A DNA stretch of 41,677 nucleotides from a virus. Of the stretch, positions 21,870-29,379 are shown piece after piece; positions within the stretch are counted from its first letter, which is position 1; each line of letters starts with the position of its first letter. The stretch is taken from the IMG/VR virus record IMGVR_UViG_3300036782_000146, positions 1 to 41,677 of that record. The stretch is one strand, 5' to 3'. The position numbers and the translations under genes are program-made. The notes beneath the pieces are model-generated. The model did no database searches, was not told the origin of the DNA, and saw nothing but the letters and a program-made list of their open reading frames with translations.

Positions 21870-23243
21870 ATGTCCGCTTTCCCTCTCAGTTTGAACCCGG
21901 TCGTAGATGTCACCACCACCGTCGAAGCCGGAGCCATCACCGGCCCTTCTTTCCAAGCAGGCCTGATCGTCGGCAACAGCGGCGTGATCCCCGCGTCGGG
22001 CGCGAACTCTCGAATTCGCCAGTACGGATCTACCACTGCGATGCTCAGCGACGGGTACACATCTATCGATCCTGAGTTCATGGCAGCGCAGTTGTACTTC
22101 AGCCCGACGCCTACTCCTCCGGCGCTGTTCGTCGGTGCGCAGGACCCGACCGCTGCGAAGACCATCACTGTCGGTGCCACCGCTGGCACCGGGTATGTGG
22201 TGGGAGATGTGCTCTCGATCATGCAGGGCTCAGCCTCAGGCGCAACCTTAAAGGTCACTGAGATCGGCGCTGAAGGTGCGGTCACGACTGGCACTCTGCT
22301 CACGCAAGGCACTGGGTATTCCGTCGCAAATGGTCTCGCGACGACTGGCGGCACTGGCACCGGCGCGGAGATCAACATTACCGCGATAGGCGAGACACCT
22401 CTCCAGGCCGTGACGGCATGTCGTCTCGCTAGCGCCAACTGGTACGGAGTCATGGTCTGCGGATCGAGTGACGCGGACAACGAGGCCATCGCAGCCTACG
22501 TGCAGTCGGCATCACCACAGTCGCTCCACTTCTATGGCAGCCAGGACACCTCGGCAGCTACGGATAGCATCTTTGCTCAGCTTCAAACACAGAAGATCGG
22601 TCGGTCATTCGGTCACGCGGCCACCACGCAAGGCGGGGGATACCCGAGCAATGTGTACGTCGCAGCCGCTGACATGGGCCGCGCCCTGGGTCTGAACACT
22701 GGTCTGCCCAGCTCCAACTTCGTGATGAAGTTCAAGAGCCTGCCAGGCATCGCAGCCGAGCCTTTATCGGAGACGCAGGTTGATGCGCTTGAGGCGCAGA
22801 GCGCAAACGTGTATGTAACGCGTGGAAATGCGTTCACTTGGCTCGAACAAGGCACAGTCGCGTCGGGGCAATTCCTCGATACCGTCATGGGCATCGACCG
22901 CCTTATTTCGAAGATTCAGCTTGGGGTAACGAACCTTTTCGTAAGTCAGAACGCGGTTCCTCAGACCGATCCAGGCGAGGCTCTGATCATGAACGTCGTG
23001 AGCCAGGCCTGCGCCTCTGAAGTGACAACCGGCTTCCTCGCGCCCGGAGTATGGACCGGCACGACCGTCGGCACCCTCACCGCAGGAACTGCCGTGCCGA
23101 AGGGCTACCTCGTTCAGGCGCTGTCTTTTGCGACGCAGTCATCGGGCGATCAGCAGGCACGCAAGGGCATGCCGATCACTGTGTGTGTCATCACTGCAAA
23201 CGGCATCCAGTCAATCGCAATCGGCGTAACAGTTCAGGTTTAA
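21870..23243 (+). CDS. Tail sheath protein (DUF3383 family)
   Basis: This encodes 457 residues. DUF3383 blocks are visible: FQAGLIVGNSGVIP, FMAAQLYFSPTPTPPALFVG, then CRLASANWYGVMVCGSSDADNEAIAAYVQ, GRSFGHAATTQGGGYPSNVYVAAADMGRALGLNTGLPSSNFVMKFKSLPGI, and VTRGNAFTWLEQGTVASGQFLDTVMGIDRL. Residues about 92-176 are a Gly/Thr-rich inserted domain (GTGYVVGDVLSIMQG ... GTGYSVANG ... GTGTGAEINIT), probably projecting outward. The sheath contracts to drive the tube into the cell. This gene makes the phage a myovirus. Confidence 0.85.
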   Translation: MSAFPLSLNPVVDVTTTVEAGAITGPSFQAGLIVGNSGVIPASGANSRIRQYGSTTAMLSDGYTSIDPEFMAAQLYFSPTPTPPALFVGAQDPTAAKTITVGATAGTGYVVGDVLSIMQGSASGATLKVTEIGAEGAVTTGTLLTQGTGYSVANGLATTGGTGTGAEINITAIGETPLQAVTACRLASANWYGVMVCGSSDADNEAIAAYVQSASPQSLHFYGSQDTSAATDSIFAQLQTQKIGRSFGHAATTQGGGYPSNVYVAAADMGRALGLNTGLPSSNFVMKFKSLPGIAAEPLSETQVDALEAQSANVYVTRGNAFTWLEQGTVASGQFLDTVMGIDRLISKIQLGVTNLFVSQNAVPQTDPGEALIMNVVSQACASEVTTGFLAPGVWTGTTVGTLTAGTAVPKGYLVQALSFATQSSGDQQARKGMPITVCVITANGIQSIAIGVTVQV

Positions 23244-23253
23244 GGGGTAATTC

Positions 23254-23694
23254 ATGTTCCAGTACAGTTTCGCTTCAATCCAGCTCTCCTTCACCCACGC
23301 GCTCGCCGGTAACTTTCTGTGGAACGGTGAACAGGCGAACGGCGGCGTCACCATTGCCCCGCTCACTGATCACACCGATCAGGAAACTACTCCCGATGGC
23401 GCGGTGATCACCAATTTCATTCCTGGGGATAGTGCGGCGTTCACGGTCACGACCCAGCAGATATCCGCTCTGCATGCCTTCCTTATCGGCTGGCACAATG
23501 CCTGCGTCACGGCTGCGAAGTTGGGCGACCTGTCCGACTACAACACCGCTGCAGCCATCGTGCGCGATCCCATCAGTGGCCGCACGCACACGATGCAGGG
23601 GATTGCTCCGAGCAAGATCCCCGATACGCCATACAACCCTAAGGCGCAGATGCTGTCCTGGGTGCTCAAGGTTTCCAACCTGGTGACGGAGTAA
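23254..23694 (+). CDS. Tail tube protein
   Basis: This encodes 146 residues from ATG 23254 with AAGGGG 6 bases upstream. It directly follows the sheath, as tube genes usually do. Blocks fit small tube proteins of this group: the N-terminal QYSFASIQLSFTHALAGNFLW, a central PGDSAAFTVTTQQISAL, then RDPISGRTHTMQGIAPSKIPDTPYNPKAQMLSWVLKV. It would form the rigid inner tube through which DNA passes. Confidence 0.8.
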   Translation: MFQYSFASIQLSFTHALAGNFLWNGEQANGGVTIAPLTDHTDQETTPDGAVITNFIPGDSAAFTVTTQQISALHAFLIGWHNACVTAAKLGDLSDYNTAAAIVRDPISGRTHTMQGIAPSKIPDTPYNPKAQMLSWVLKVSNLVTE

Positions 23695-23698
23695 TTAA

Positions 23699-24070
23699 AT
23701 GGAAATGCATAAGGACGTTCCCATCGGTGAGCACAAATACCGGATCGGCAGGCTTCCCGCCCGCACCGGTGCGTGGATTCTGCAACTGATCCTGAAGCAG
23801 ATGCAGGGCTCGCTCACCGAAGCTGACCACGCGAACATTCAGAGTCATCTTCTCTCCGTATGCTCGCGCCTGAAGAACGGCGTCCCTCTGCCAGTATTGC
23901 AGGCTGACGGCACGTTTGCGGAGAAGGACCTAGAGTTCGACCTGAACACGGTAGTTAAGCTCCAAGGAGCCGCGAGGGATTTCAACTTCGATGATTTTTT
24001 CGCGGAACGGGCTCGCGAGATAAAAGAAGCGAAGGCCCGGGCCCTGAGTTCCGACAGTTCGAGCGAATAG
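23699..24070 (+). CDS. Tail assembly chaperone, zero-frame product
   Basis: This encodes 123 residues between tube and tape measure, the standard position of tail assembly chaperones (lambda G). Residues 1-90 are helical: GEHKYRIGRLPARTGAWILQLILKQMQGS, HLLSVCSRLKNGVPLPVL. The gene reads on in zero frame to a Ser-rich end (SSDSSSE). A slippery heptamer at 23995-24001 would send part of the ribosomes into the -1 frame to produce a longer chaperone. Both forms assist tube assembly around the tape measure. Confidence 0.75.
   Translation: MEMHKDVPIGEHKYRIGRLPARTGAWILQLILKQMQGSLTEADHANIQSHLLSVCSRLKNGVPLPVLQADGTFAEKDLEFDLNTVVKLQGAARDFNFDDFFAERAREIKEAKARALSSDSSSE
23995..24001 (+). other. Slippery heptamer T TTT TTC for -1 frameshifting
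   Basis: In the zero frame the codons are TTT (23996-23998) and TTC (23999-24001), preceded by T. This is the canonical X XXY YYZ form. The -1 frame opens only from 23995, right after a TGA at 23992-23994, and stays open to 24237. The site thus lies at the first place where a shift could succeed. Confidence 0.7.
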
Positions 24071-24237
24071 ACGCCTTCCTGTTCCGTCCAGTCGTTGCGG
24101 GCCTTTGGACGCATAAGGACATCGTCACTGATGTCTTTACGTTTCAGGACCTCCTGGACGCACACGAATATCTCGATGTGCGCGAAGAGAACGCTGAGAT
24201 ACAGAAGGCGTGGCAGGACAGCCTGACGCAAAAGTAG
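23995..24237 (+). CDS. Tail assembly chaperone, -1 frame extension (lambda T-like)
   Basis: This is the second half of the frameshifted product. Starting from residue 101 of the zero-frame protein, it adds 78 residues, giving about 179 in all. It has no start codon of its own with a ribosome-binding site. The sequence is clearly protein-like: FERIDAFLFRPVVAGLWTH, VFTFQDLLDAHEYLDVREENAEIQKAWQDS. The LDVREENAE type ending is common in second-frame chaperone domains. It ends 6 bases before the tape measure start, whose ribosome-binding site TAGGA overlaps its stop codon. Confidence 0.65.
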   Translation, partial: FFRGTGSRDKRSEGPGPEFRQFERIDAFLFRPVVAGLWTHKDIVTDVFTFQDLLDAHEYLDVREENAEIQKAWQDSLTQK

Positions 24238-24243
24238 GATCAA

Positions 24244-26046
24244 ATGGAAGAATCCGGAATTTTTGACGAGTACCTTGTAAAGCTCGGCTTTGACTCCGAT
24301 CCAGCAGGCTATGCCAAGTTCGCATCGACGCTGACCGACGCCGCAGGTATCGCTGCCAGCCGGACCAAGTCAATCGTTGAATCTCTCGGCAAGTGGCAGG
24401 GTGCCATTGTCGGCGGATTCGCGGCCATCGGTACTGCTGCTCTCGTCACGATGGACAAGGTGGCTGATGCGGACCTGGGCTACCAGCTCCTCGCCACGAA
24501 AATGTTCATCGGCGTGGATGCTGCCAAGCAGCTCTCCATCGCCACGGACGTTCTGGGCCACAGCCTGGACGAGATCGCGTGGAATCCGGAGCTACATCGC
24601 CGCTTTGACATCCTTTTGGATGACCAGAAGCGCATGGCCGAGGTCATGGGCCATGGCTACGAGCCAGCACTCCTCAACATCCGCGAGATCCGCTTCCAGT
24701 TTTCCAGGCTTCAGGATGAACTCCAGTTCGGCCTCCTGCCGACCCTGGTCTCCGATGTATTCGACGACCTTGGCGGTGGAAACGCTCTCCAGAAGCTGGA
24801 GAATCTGAACGATTGGGTCATCGATCATCTCCCAGAGATCGCCTCGACCTTCAGCAAGTACCTTGTTCCGGTCCTGAAGGATGCGAAGGATGTCGGCAGT
24901 GATGTCGTCGGCATGCTTGAAGATGCGGGCGTGGCCTTCACGAACTTGGTCGGCCTGATCTCTGGCGATCATTCGATCGAAGGTACGACATTAAATTTTG
25001 ATCACCTGCTGACCGCTGTAGATCACGTCTCTCACGGTTTCGCGAAGTTTGTGAACACGATTACCGATGCGGAGCGTATTCTCGCTCATCTCGCAAGCGG
25101 TACAGCTCTCTTCTTCTCCGGACATTACGAAGAGGCGGCTGCTGAATATAAGAAGGCAATGCAGGACTTCACTGCTGGCAGCGGCGCTGTCCTGGGTGGA
25201 GTCGTCGGCACTGGCGCTGGAGCATTTGGCGGATCAGTTGCCGGTGGAGCGATTGGCACGACGATCGGAGCTACGCTCGGCTCCGTGGTTCCCGTATTCG
25301 GCACGGCTGCTGGCGGAGCAATAGGTGGAGCACTAGGTACGGCGTTCGGCGGCACGGTAGGTGCGGTCGGCGGTGGCATCACCGGTGCTGGCGGAGGTGC
25401 CCTGGAAGGCTGGTGGAAACAGAAGGTTGATCCATCCACCCCGGAGCACGGCTTCTACGTTCCCGACAGTGGAATTAAGAGCACTTCGTCAGGAAGCATC
25501 CACGACCTGATCGATTCGCTCGCCTCGAAATACAGCATCGATCCCTCTTTTGCTCATGCCGTAGCTGGCGCTGAGTCCGAAGAGCAGCAGGTCGCAAATG
25601 GACATCTGATCACCAGTAACAAGGGTGCGCAGGGCATCTTCCAGCTCGAACCGGGCACGGCTGCTCAGTACGGCGTCGACCCCAGTGATCCCGCTGGAAA
25701 CATCAAAGGTGGCCTGCAGCTCCTCGCCGATCTCGGCAAGAAGTACAACGGCAACGTTGAAGAGGTCCTGGCGGCCTACAACTGGGGTCAAGGTCACCTC
25801 GACAAGGCGATCGCGCGTCATGGTGGATTCGACACGTCCTATCTACCTCGTGAGACCCGGGACTACATCGCCCGGATCGAGTCGCGGATGGGTGGCGACA
25901 TTCACGTCAGCACCTACGTCTACGCGTCGCCCAATCAGAACGCGCAAGAGGTCGGTAAACAGGCGTCTGACCAGACGATCGCTCAACTCCGTGCTCGTCG
26001 GCAGACTACTTCAAACATAGCGATGCTCGGGAGCGCCTTTCAATGA
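24244..26046 (+). CDS. Tape measure protein with glycine-zipper and SLT lysozyme domain
   Basis: This encodes 600 residues, short for a myovirus. Residues 1-300 are helical. Residues about 312-390 are an almost pure Gly/Ala/Val stretch with GxxxG spacing (GGVVGTGAGAFGGSVAGG type), which could insert in membrane. Residues about 420-545 are a soluble lytic transglycosylase domain: SKYSIDPSFAHAVAGAESEEQQ with likely catalytic E444, then GAQGIFQLEPGTAAQYGVDP, and VLAAYNWGQGHLDKA. At about 1.5 angstrom per residue, the protein suggests a tail of up to about 90 nm. It overlaps the next start as ATGA. Confidence 0.88.
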   Translation: MEESGIFDEYLVKLGFDSDPAGYAKFASTLTDAAGIAASRTKSIVESLGKWQGAIVGGFAAIGTAALVTMDKVADADLGYQLLATKMFIGVDAAKQLSIATDVLGHSLDEIAWNPELHRRFDILLDDQKRMAEVMGHGYEPALLNIREIRFQFSRLQDELQFGLLPTLVSDVFDDLGGGNALQKLENLNDWVIDHLPEIASTFSKYLVPVLKDAKDVGSDVVGMLEDAGVAFTNLVGLISGDHSIEGTTLNFDHLLTAVDHVSHGFAKFVNTITDAERILAHLASGTALFFSGHYEEAAAEYKKAMQDFTAGSGAVLGGVVGTGAGAFGGSVAGGAIGTTIGATLGSVVPVFGTAAGGAIGGALGTAFGGTVGAVGGGITGAGGGALEGWWKQKVDPSTPEHGFYVPDSGIKSTSSGSIHDLIDSLASKYSIDPSFAHAVAGAESEEQQVANGHLITSNKGAQGIFQLEPGTAAQYGVDPSDPAGNIKGGLQLLADLGKKYNGNVEEVLAAYNWGQGHLDKAIARHGGFDTSYLPRETRDYIARIESRMGGDIHVSTYVYASPNQNAQEVGKQASDQTIAQLRARRQTTSNIAMLGSAFQ

Positions 26047-26819
26047 CATACCGTCCTCCCGAGTGGTCACAGCCAGCACTGACGGTCATCACCCTGACCT
26101 CGGCACCGACCGCCGCGTCATCGTCAACGGATGACCTGAGCAGCGGAGCCTCCGCGAACACATCGGGCGCAAGTGTTCAGCTTGATGACGGGACCATCGC
26201 CACACCACAGTTTGTTGATAACGCAACCTTGGGCGGCAGCGCATCCGGTGGATCATCGGGCTCGCTCACATATGTGTACGTATTCGACGCGATCTACCGT
26301 GTGCAGCATTCCCGTCGCCTCCGGATGACCGAGCACCCGGTGCAGAGTGGCGCAAGCATCAGCGATCACGCATTTATCCTGCCTGCGAAGGTCTCGCTTG
26401 AGATCGGCATGAGCGATGCTATGGACGCATTTACTCCGGGCGTCTTCACTTCGAATGCCAGCAAGAGCGTGTCTGCATACGAGACTTTGGTCTCGCTCCA
26501 GACGGGTCGGCAGCCGCTGACTCTCACCACGCGCCTGGACACATACACGAACATGCTGATCGAGAGCATAGACGCTCCCGATACGAAAGAAACGCGGTAC
26601 GGACTCAAGGCTACCGTCGTCCTCAACCAAATCTTCACCGGCACGGTGACCTCCCAGGGCGTGAGCGCCAGGCCGCAAACAACGGATGCAACGAGCATCG
26701 GAGCAAAGCAGCCGGTGCCGGTATCCAGTAACGCTTCGCAGCCGTTCACGAGGACCGATACAACCAACGTCTTCGGCGCGGGCAATGTGAGCAGCGTAGG
26801 TAGCGCGGGTGGTTCCTGA
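26043..26819 (+). CDS. Dit-like baseplate/tail protein
   Basis: This encodes 258 residues, starting at an ATGA overlap with the tape measure. The central block is typical of Dit-like N-terminal domains in simple myoviruses: VYVFDAIYRVQHSRRLRMTEHPVQSGASISDHAFILPAKVSLEIGMSDAMD, later LQTGRQPLTLTTRLDTYTNMLIESIDAPDTKETRYGLKATVVL. The first 85 residues and the last 60 are Ser/Thr/Gly-rich and probably flexible. It would form the ring at the base of the tube. Confidence 0.78.
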   Translation: MTYRPPEWSQPALTVITLTSAPTAASSSTDDLSSGASANTSGASVQLDDGTIATPQFVDNATLGGSASGGSSGSLTYVYVFDAIYRVQHSRRLRMTEHPVQSGASISDHAFILPAKVSLEIGMSDAMDAFTPGVFTSNASKSVSAYETLVSLQTGRQPLTLTTRLDTYTNMLIESIDAPDTKETRYGLKATVVLNQIFTGTVTSQGVSARPQTTDATSIGAKQPVPVSSNASQPFTRTDTTNVFGAGNVSSVGSAGGS

Positions 26820-27157
26820 TGTCTCTTCAACAGATTCCGCTGGATAACTCGCCGCACCAGACCTTCACCGTCTCGCTGAACGTGGACGGAAACAATCTCA
26901 CTCTCCAGCTCGCCATCAACTTCAACGTTATGTCGGGCTACTGGGTTCTGGGAATTTCTGATGCCCAAGGGAATCTCCTGCTGTCCTCGATCCCACTCCT
27001 CTGCGGTGTGTGGCCAGCGGCGAACCTGCTCGCACAGTACAGGTACCTGAAAATCGGCAGCGCATACGTTATCAACCAGGGCTCGACTCTCGACTCACCC
27101 GACTCAACCACGCTCGGCAGTCAATTCGAGCTGTGGTGGGGCGACACCGCTGCATAA
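26819..27157 (+). CDS. Baseplate plug-like protein (Pam3 gp18-like)
   Basis: This encodes 112 residues, overlapping the previous stop by one base. It has the pattern of the cyanophage Pam3 gp18 plug domain: PLDNSPHQTFTVSLNVDGNNLTLQLAINFNVMSGYWVLGISDAQGNLLLSSIPLLCG, then LGSQFELWWG. These small proteins close the tube in the baseplate hub. The order (Dit-like, plug, hub, spike) fits that assignment. Confidence 0.75.
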   Translation: MSLQQIPLDNSPHQTFTVSLNVDGNNLTLQLAINFNVMSGYWVLGISDAQGNLLLSSIPLLCGVWPAANLLAQYRYLKIGSAYVINQGSTLDSPDSTTLGSQFELWWGDTAA

Positions 27158-27166
27158 GGATTCGAA

Positions 27167-28186
27167 ATGAGCACAGCATCCATGCTTCCGTTATTTGGTC
27201 GCGTGTGGAGTCTCCAGGTGCTGACCGCTCCCGTTCAGGGACAGGATCAGCGGACCCTGCTCAATGTCTCGACTAGTACAGGATCAGATGACGATAAGGC
27301 ACTACGCATCGTCTTTGACGTCCACATGACGGCGGGGCACGGCTATCTGTGGGAAGCGAACATAGAAATCTACAACCTGGACCCGTCAACGATGGGCCTG
27401 ATCACCCAGGGCGCTCAAGTATCGCTCGCCATCGGATACGAGGCGAACGGGGAACCCTCCGAGATCTTCAACGGCTTCGTCTTTCAGCCAACGTTTGAGC
27501 GCCGGGATGTAACAGACTTTGTTTTGACGCTACACTGCTTCCTCGGCCTGCTCGACATCGTGAACAACGCCATGAGCGTTACCACAGGGCCTGTTTCGAA
27601 CCAGTGGGACATTGTTCAAAAAATGGTCCAATCCGCTGGGATCAAGATTGCTCACATTGACCCAGCTTCGTCCTTCAGCCAGCAGAAGCTGCCGCGCGGT
27701 AAGACGATATTCGGATCACCGAACAAGCTTCTCGCGCAGATCGCCAGCCAGAATAACCTGCTGAGCTTCTACACTCCCAGCGGCCTGATGATCGGGAAGC
27801 CGGGATCATCCTCATCTACTCCCGACCTGACGTTCGCTCCACCTCTCGGGCCCGGGCAGCAGCCATCCAGCGACGAAGCGAGCATCACTCGCTCACTGAT
27901 CGGCAGTCCGCAACAGACTCAAGACGGAATCGTCTTCCGCGTTCTCGGTGATCCACGCATCCAGATCAGGCTGCCTTTGATGCAGGTCAAGATCGACCAA
28001 GCTGTCATTCGGCAGCAGACTTTCACTGTGGGTTCGTTCCCTAAGCTGTCCTCGATCCTGAACCAGGACGGCGTGTATTACATCGCTGGCGTTAATCACC
28101 TCGGCGATAGCCGAGGAAACACCTGGGTCACCGAATGCATTGGCATTACGTCAGTGACTAGCCTGTTCCCTCTACTTGGAAATTGA
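27167..28186 (+). CDS. Baseplate hub protein
   Basis: This encodes 339 residues from ATG 27167 with AAGGA upstream. The outline is of gp27/gpD-type hubs: an N-terminal beta domain (LRIVFDVHMTAGHGYLWEANIEIYNLDPSTMGLI), then YEANGEPSEIFNGFVFQPTFERRDVTDFVLTLHC, and a second half with GKTIFGSPNKLLAQIASQNNLLSFY and a repeated beta barrel (IQIRLPLMQVKIDQAVIRQQTFTVGSF). It would sit between the tube and the spike that follows immediately. Confidence 0.78.
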   Translation: MSTASMLPLFGRVWSLQVLTAPVQGQDQRTLLNVSTSTGSDDDKALRIVFDVHMTAGHGYLWEANIEIYNLDPSTMGLITQGAQVSLAIGYEANGEPSEIFNGFVFQPTFERRDVTDFVLTLHCFLGLLDIVNNAMSVTTGPVSNQWDIVQKMVQSAGIKIAHIDPASSFSQQKLPRGKTIFGSPNKLLAQIASQNNLLSFYTPSGLMIGKPGSSSSTPDLTFAPPLGPGQQPSSDEASITRSLIGSPQQTQDGIVFRVLGDPRIQIRLPLMQVKIDQAVIRQQTFTVGSFPKLSSILNQDGVYYIAGVNHLGDSRGNTWVTECIGITSVTSLFPLLGN

Positions 28187-28858
28187 ATGTCAATAACGTT
28201 ACAAGAACGGCTGGCGAATCCAACCACCCCGTGGATGCTGGCGCAGAAGCTCCTGAGCCATGAGCTGCGCGTCGCTATGCCCGCGACCGTGCAGTCCTTC
28301 GACGCGGAGACACAGACGGTTGTGGTCCAGCCAGCGATCCGCGAGCAGATGCGGAATAAACAACAAGTGGTGGTGCCGACAACTCTCCCGCTGATTTCGT
28401 ACGTGCCGATCGTCATCCCGACCGCTGGTGGGTACGCGTTAACGCTGCCGATCCAGGCTGGTGACGAAGGCCTGCTGGTCGTTGCGGATAACTGCATCGA
28501 TGCCTGGTGGCAGAGCGGCGGCGTACAGAACCAGATCGATCTGCGGCGGCATGATCTCAGCGACGCGTTTTTCATCGTGGGCTGCTATAACCAGACGCGA
28601 AAGATCAGCAGCTACTCGACATCAACCGTCCAGATACGCACTGACGTTGGCGATACCGTGGTCGAAGTCGGCAACGGAGAGATCACGATCAAGGCAGCCA
28701 CTGTCACAGTCCAGGCTGAGCAGGTGAACGTGACCGGCAGCGAGAAGGTCACCATCTCCGGCAACAATCAGACCGTGATCGATGACGTGACTTTTTTACA
28801 GCACACACACAGTGGCGTGACTGCCGGTGGTGGTGTAACTGGCCCCGTCGTCCCTTAA
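28187..28858 (+). CDS. Baseplate spike protein (gp138-like)
   Basis: This encodes 223 residues, directly after the hub gene. The N-terminal OB-fold domain of the gp138 family is visible: ELRVAMPATVQSFDAETQTVVVQPAIRE, then PTAGGYALTLPIQAGDEGLLVVAD and WWQSGG. The C-terminal half is a beta-helix needle of alternating residues (VTVQAEQVNVTGSEKVTISGNNQTVIDDV). It ends in QHTHSG with H206 and H208, the H-x-H pair that binds iron at the tip of such spikes. It pierces the outer membrane. Confidence 0.85.
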   Translation: MSITLQERLANPTTPWMLAQKLLSHELRVAMPATVQSFDAETQTVVVQPAIREQMRNKQQVVVPTTLPLISYVPIVIPTAGGYALTLPIQAGDEGLLVVADNCIDAWWQSGGVQNQIDLRRHDLSDAFFIVGCYNQTRKISSYSTSTVQIRTDVGDTVVEVGNGEITIKAATVTVQAEQVNVTGSEKVTISGNNQTVIDDVTFLQHTHSGVTAGGGVTGPVVP

Positions 28859-28863
28859 ACAAG

Positions 28864-28898
28864 ATGGCGGCTTAGGCCGTCGGGCGGTCTTCCGCCAT
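28864..28898 (+). other. Intergenic hairpin after the spike gene
   Basis: ATGGCGG (28864-28870) and CCGCCAT (28892-28898) are perfect arms with an inner CCGTCGGGCGG. There is no T-run. The 5' side resembles the hairpin at 17417 (ATGGCGGC, then TTA here and CTA there). Confidence 0.45.
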
Positions 28899-28949
28899 TC
28901 GGATGCGCCGATAAACGCTCAAGTGGGGTGCGAAGCCCTGCTCCAATTT

Positions 28950-29315
28950 ATGCCGACCATTACAGTCAGAAAACTCGACAGAAACTGGGACCCAGTATGG
29001 GGAAACGGTCAGGATGACTATATCTCCGACGCTGATGCCGTCACCCAGATTATTAAACAGAAGCTCCTATTCTTTCTCGGTGAGTGGTGGGAGGACAGAA
29101 GTGCGGGTACTCCGATGTTTCAATCCATCCTCGGAGCGAGCCGCAGCATTGACGCCGTCGCCGCCATAATCAAAAACGTGATCCTGAGCGCTCCTTACGT
29201 GACTGGCGTCAGCAACCTCGCGGTGACTTACGTCTCGTCCACCCGCAGCTACACCTACTCCAGTCAGGCACAGACGCAGTTCGGCACGATCACCATCAGC
29301 GGAACGTCCGCCTAA
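28950..29315 (+). CDS. Baseplate wedge protein (gp25-like)
   Basis: This encodes 121 residues from ATG 28950; a GTG at 28923 is also in frame, and neither has a good ribosome-binding site. Typical blocks are present: LDRNWDPVWGNGQDDYISDADAVTQIIKQKLLFFLGEWWEDRSAGTPMFQSILGA, then VILSAPYVTGVSNLAVTY. These small proteins join the hub to the baseplate J wedge. It lies just before the J gene, as usual. Confidence 0.75.
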   Translation: MPTITVRKLDRNWDPVWGNGQDDYISDADAVTQIIKQKLLFFLGEWWEDRSAGTPMFQSILGASRSIDAVAAIIKNVILSAPYVTGVSNLAVTYVSSTRSYTYSSQAQTQFGTITISGTSA

Positions 29316-29338
29316 CTAACCCAAGCTTCATTTCTTTC

Positions 29339-29368
29339 CGGCTCCCTCTCTGGGGGCCGTTTGCATTT
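29339..29368 (+). terminator. Hairpin with TTTGCATTT tail before the baseplate J gene
   Basis: CGGCTCCC pairs with GGGGGCCG around TCTCT (29339-29359), followed by TTTGCATTT. Over 30 bases it matches the element at 21828-21857 at about 28 positions. The two hairpins precede sheath and baseplate J, the starts of two structural blocks. Confidence 0.6.
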
Positions 29369-29379
29369 GCGGATAAAAA

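Noticed and set aside
21797-22489. Open frame of 230 codons opposite the sheath gene
   Set aside because: It is Pro/Val-rich antisense sequence without motifs, and the sheath gene and the hairpin at 21826 explain the region.
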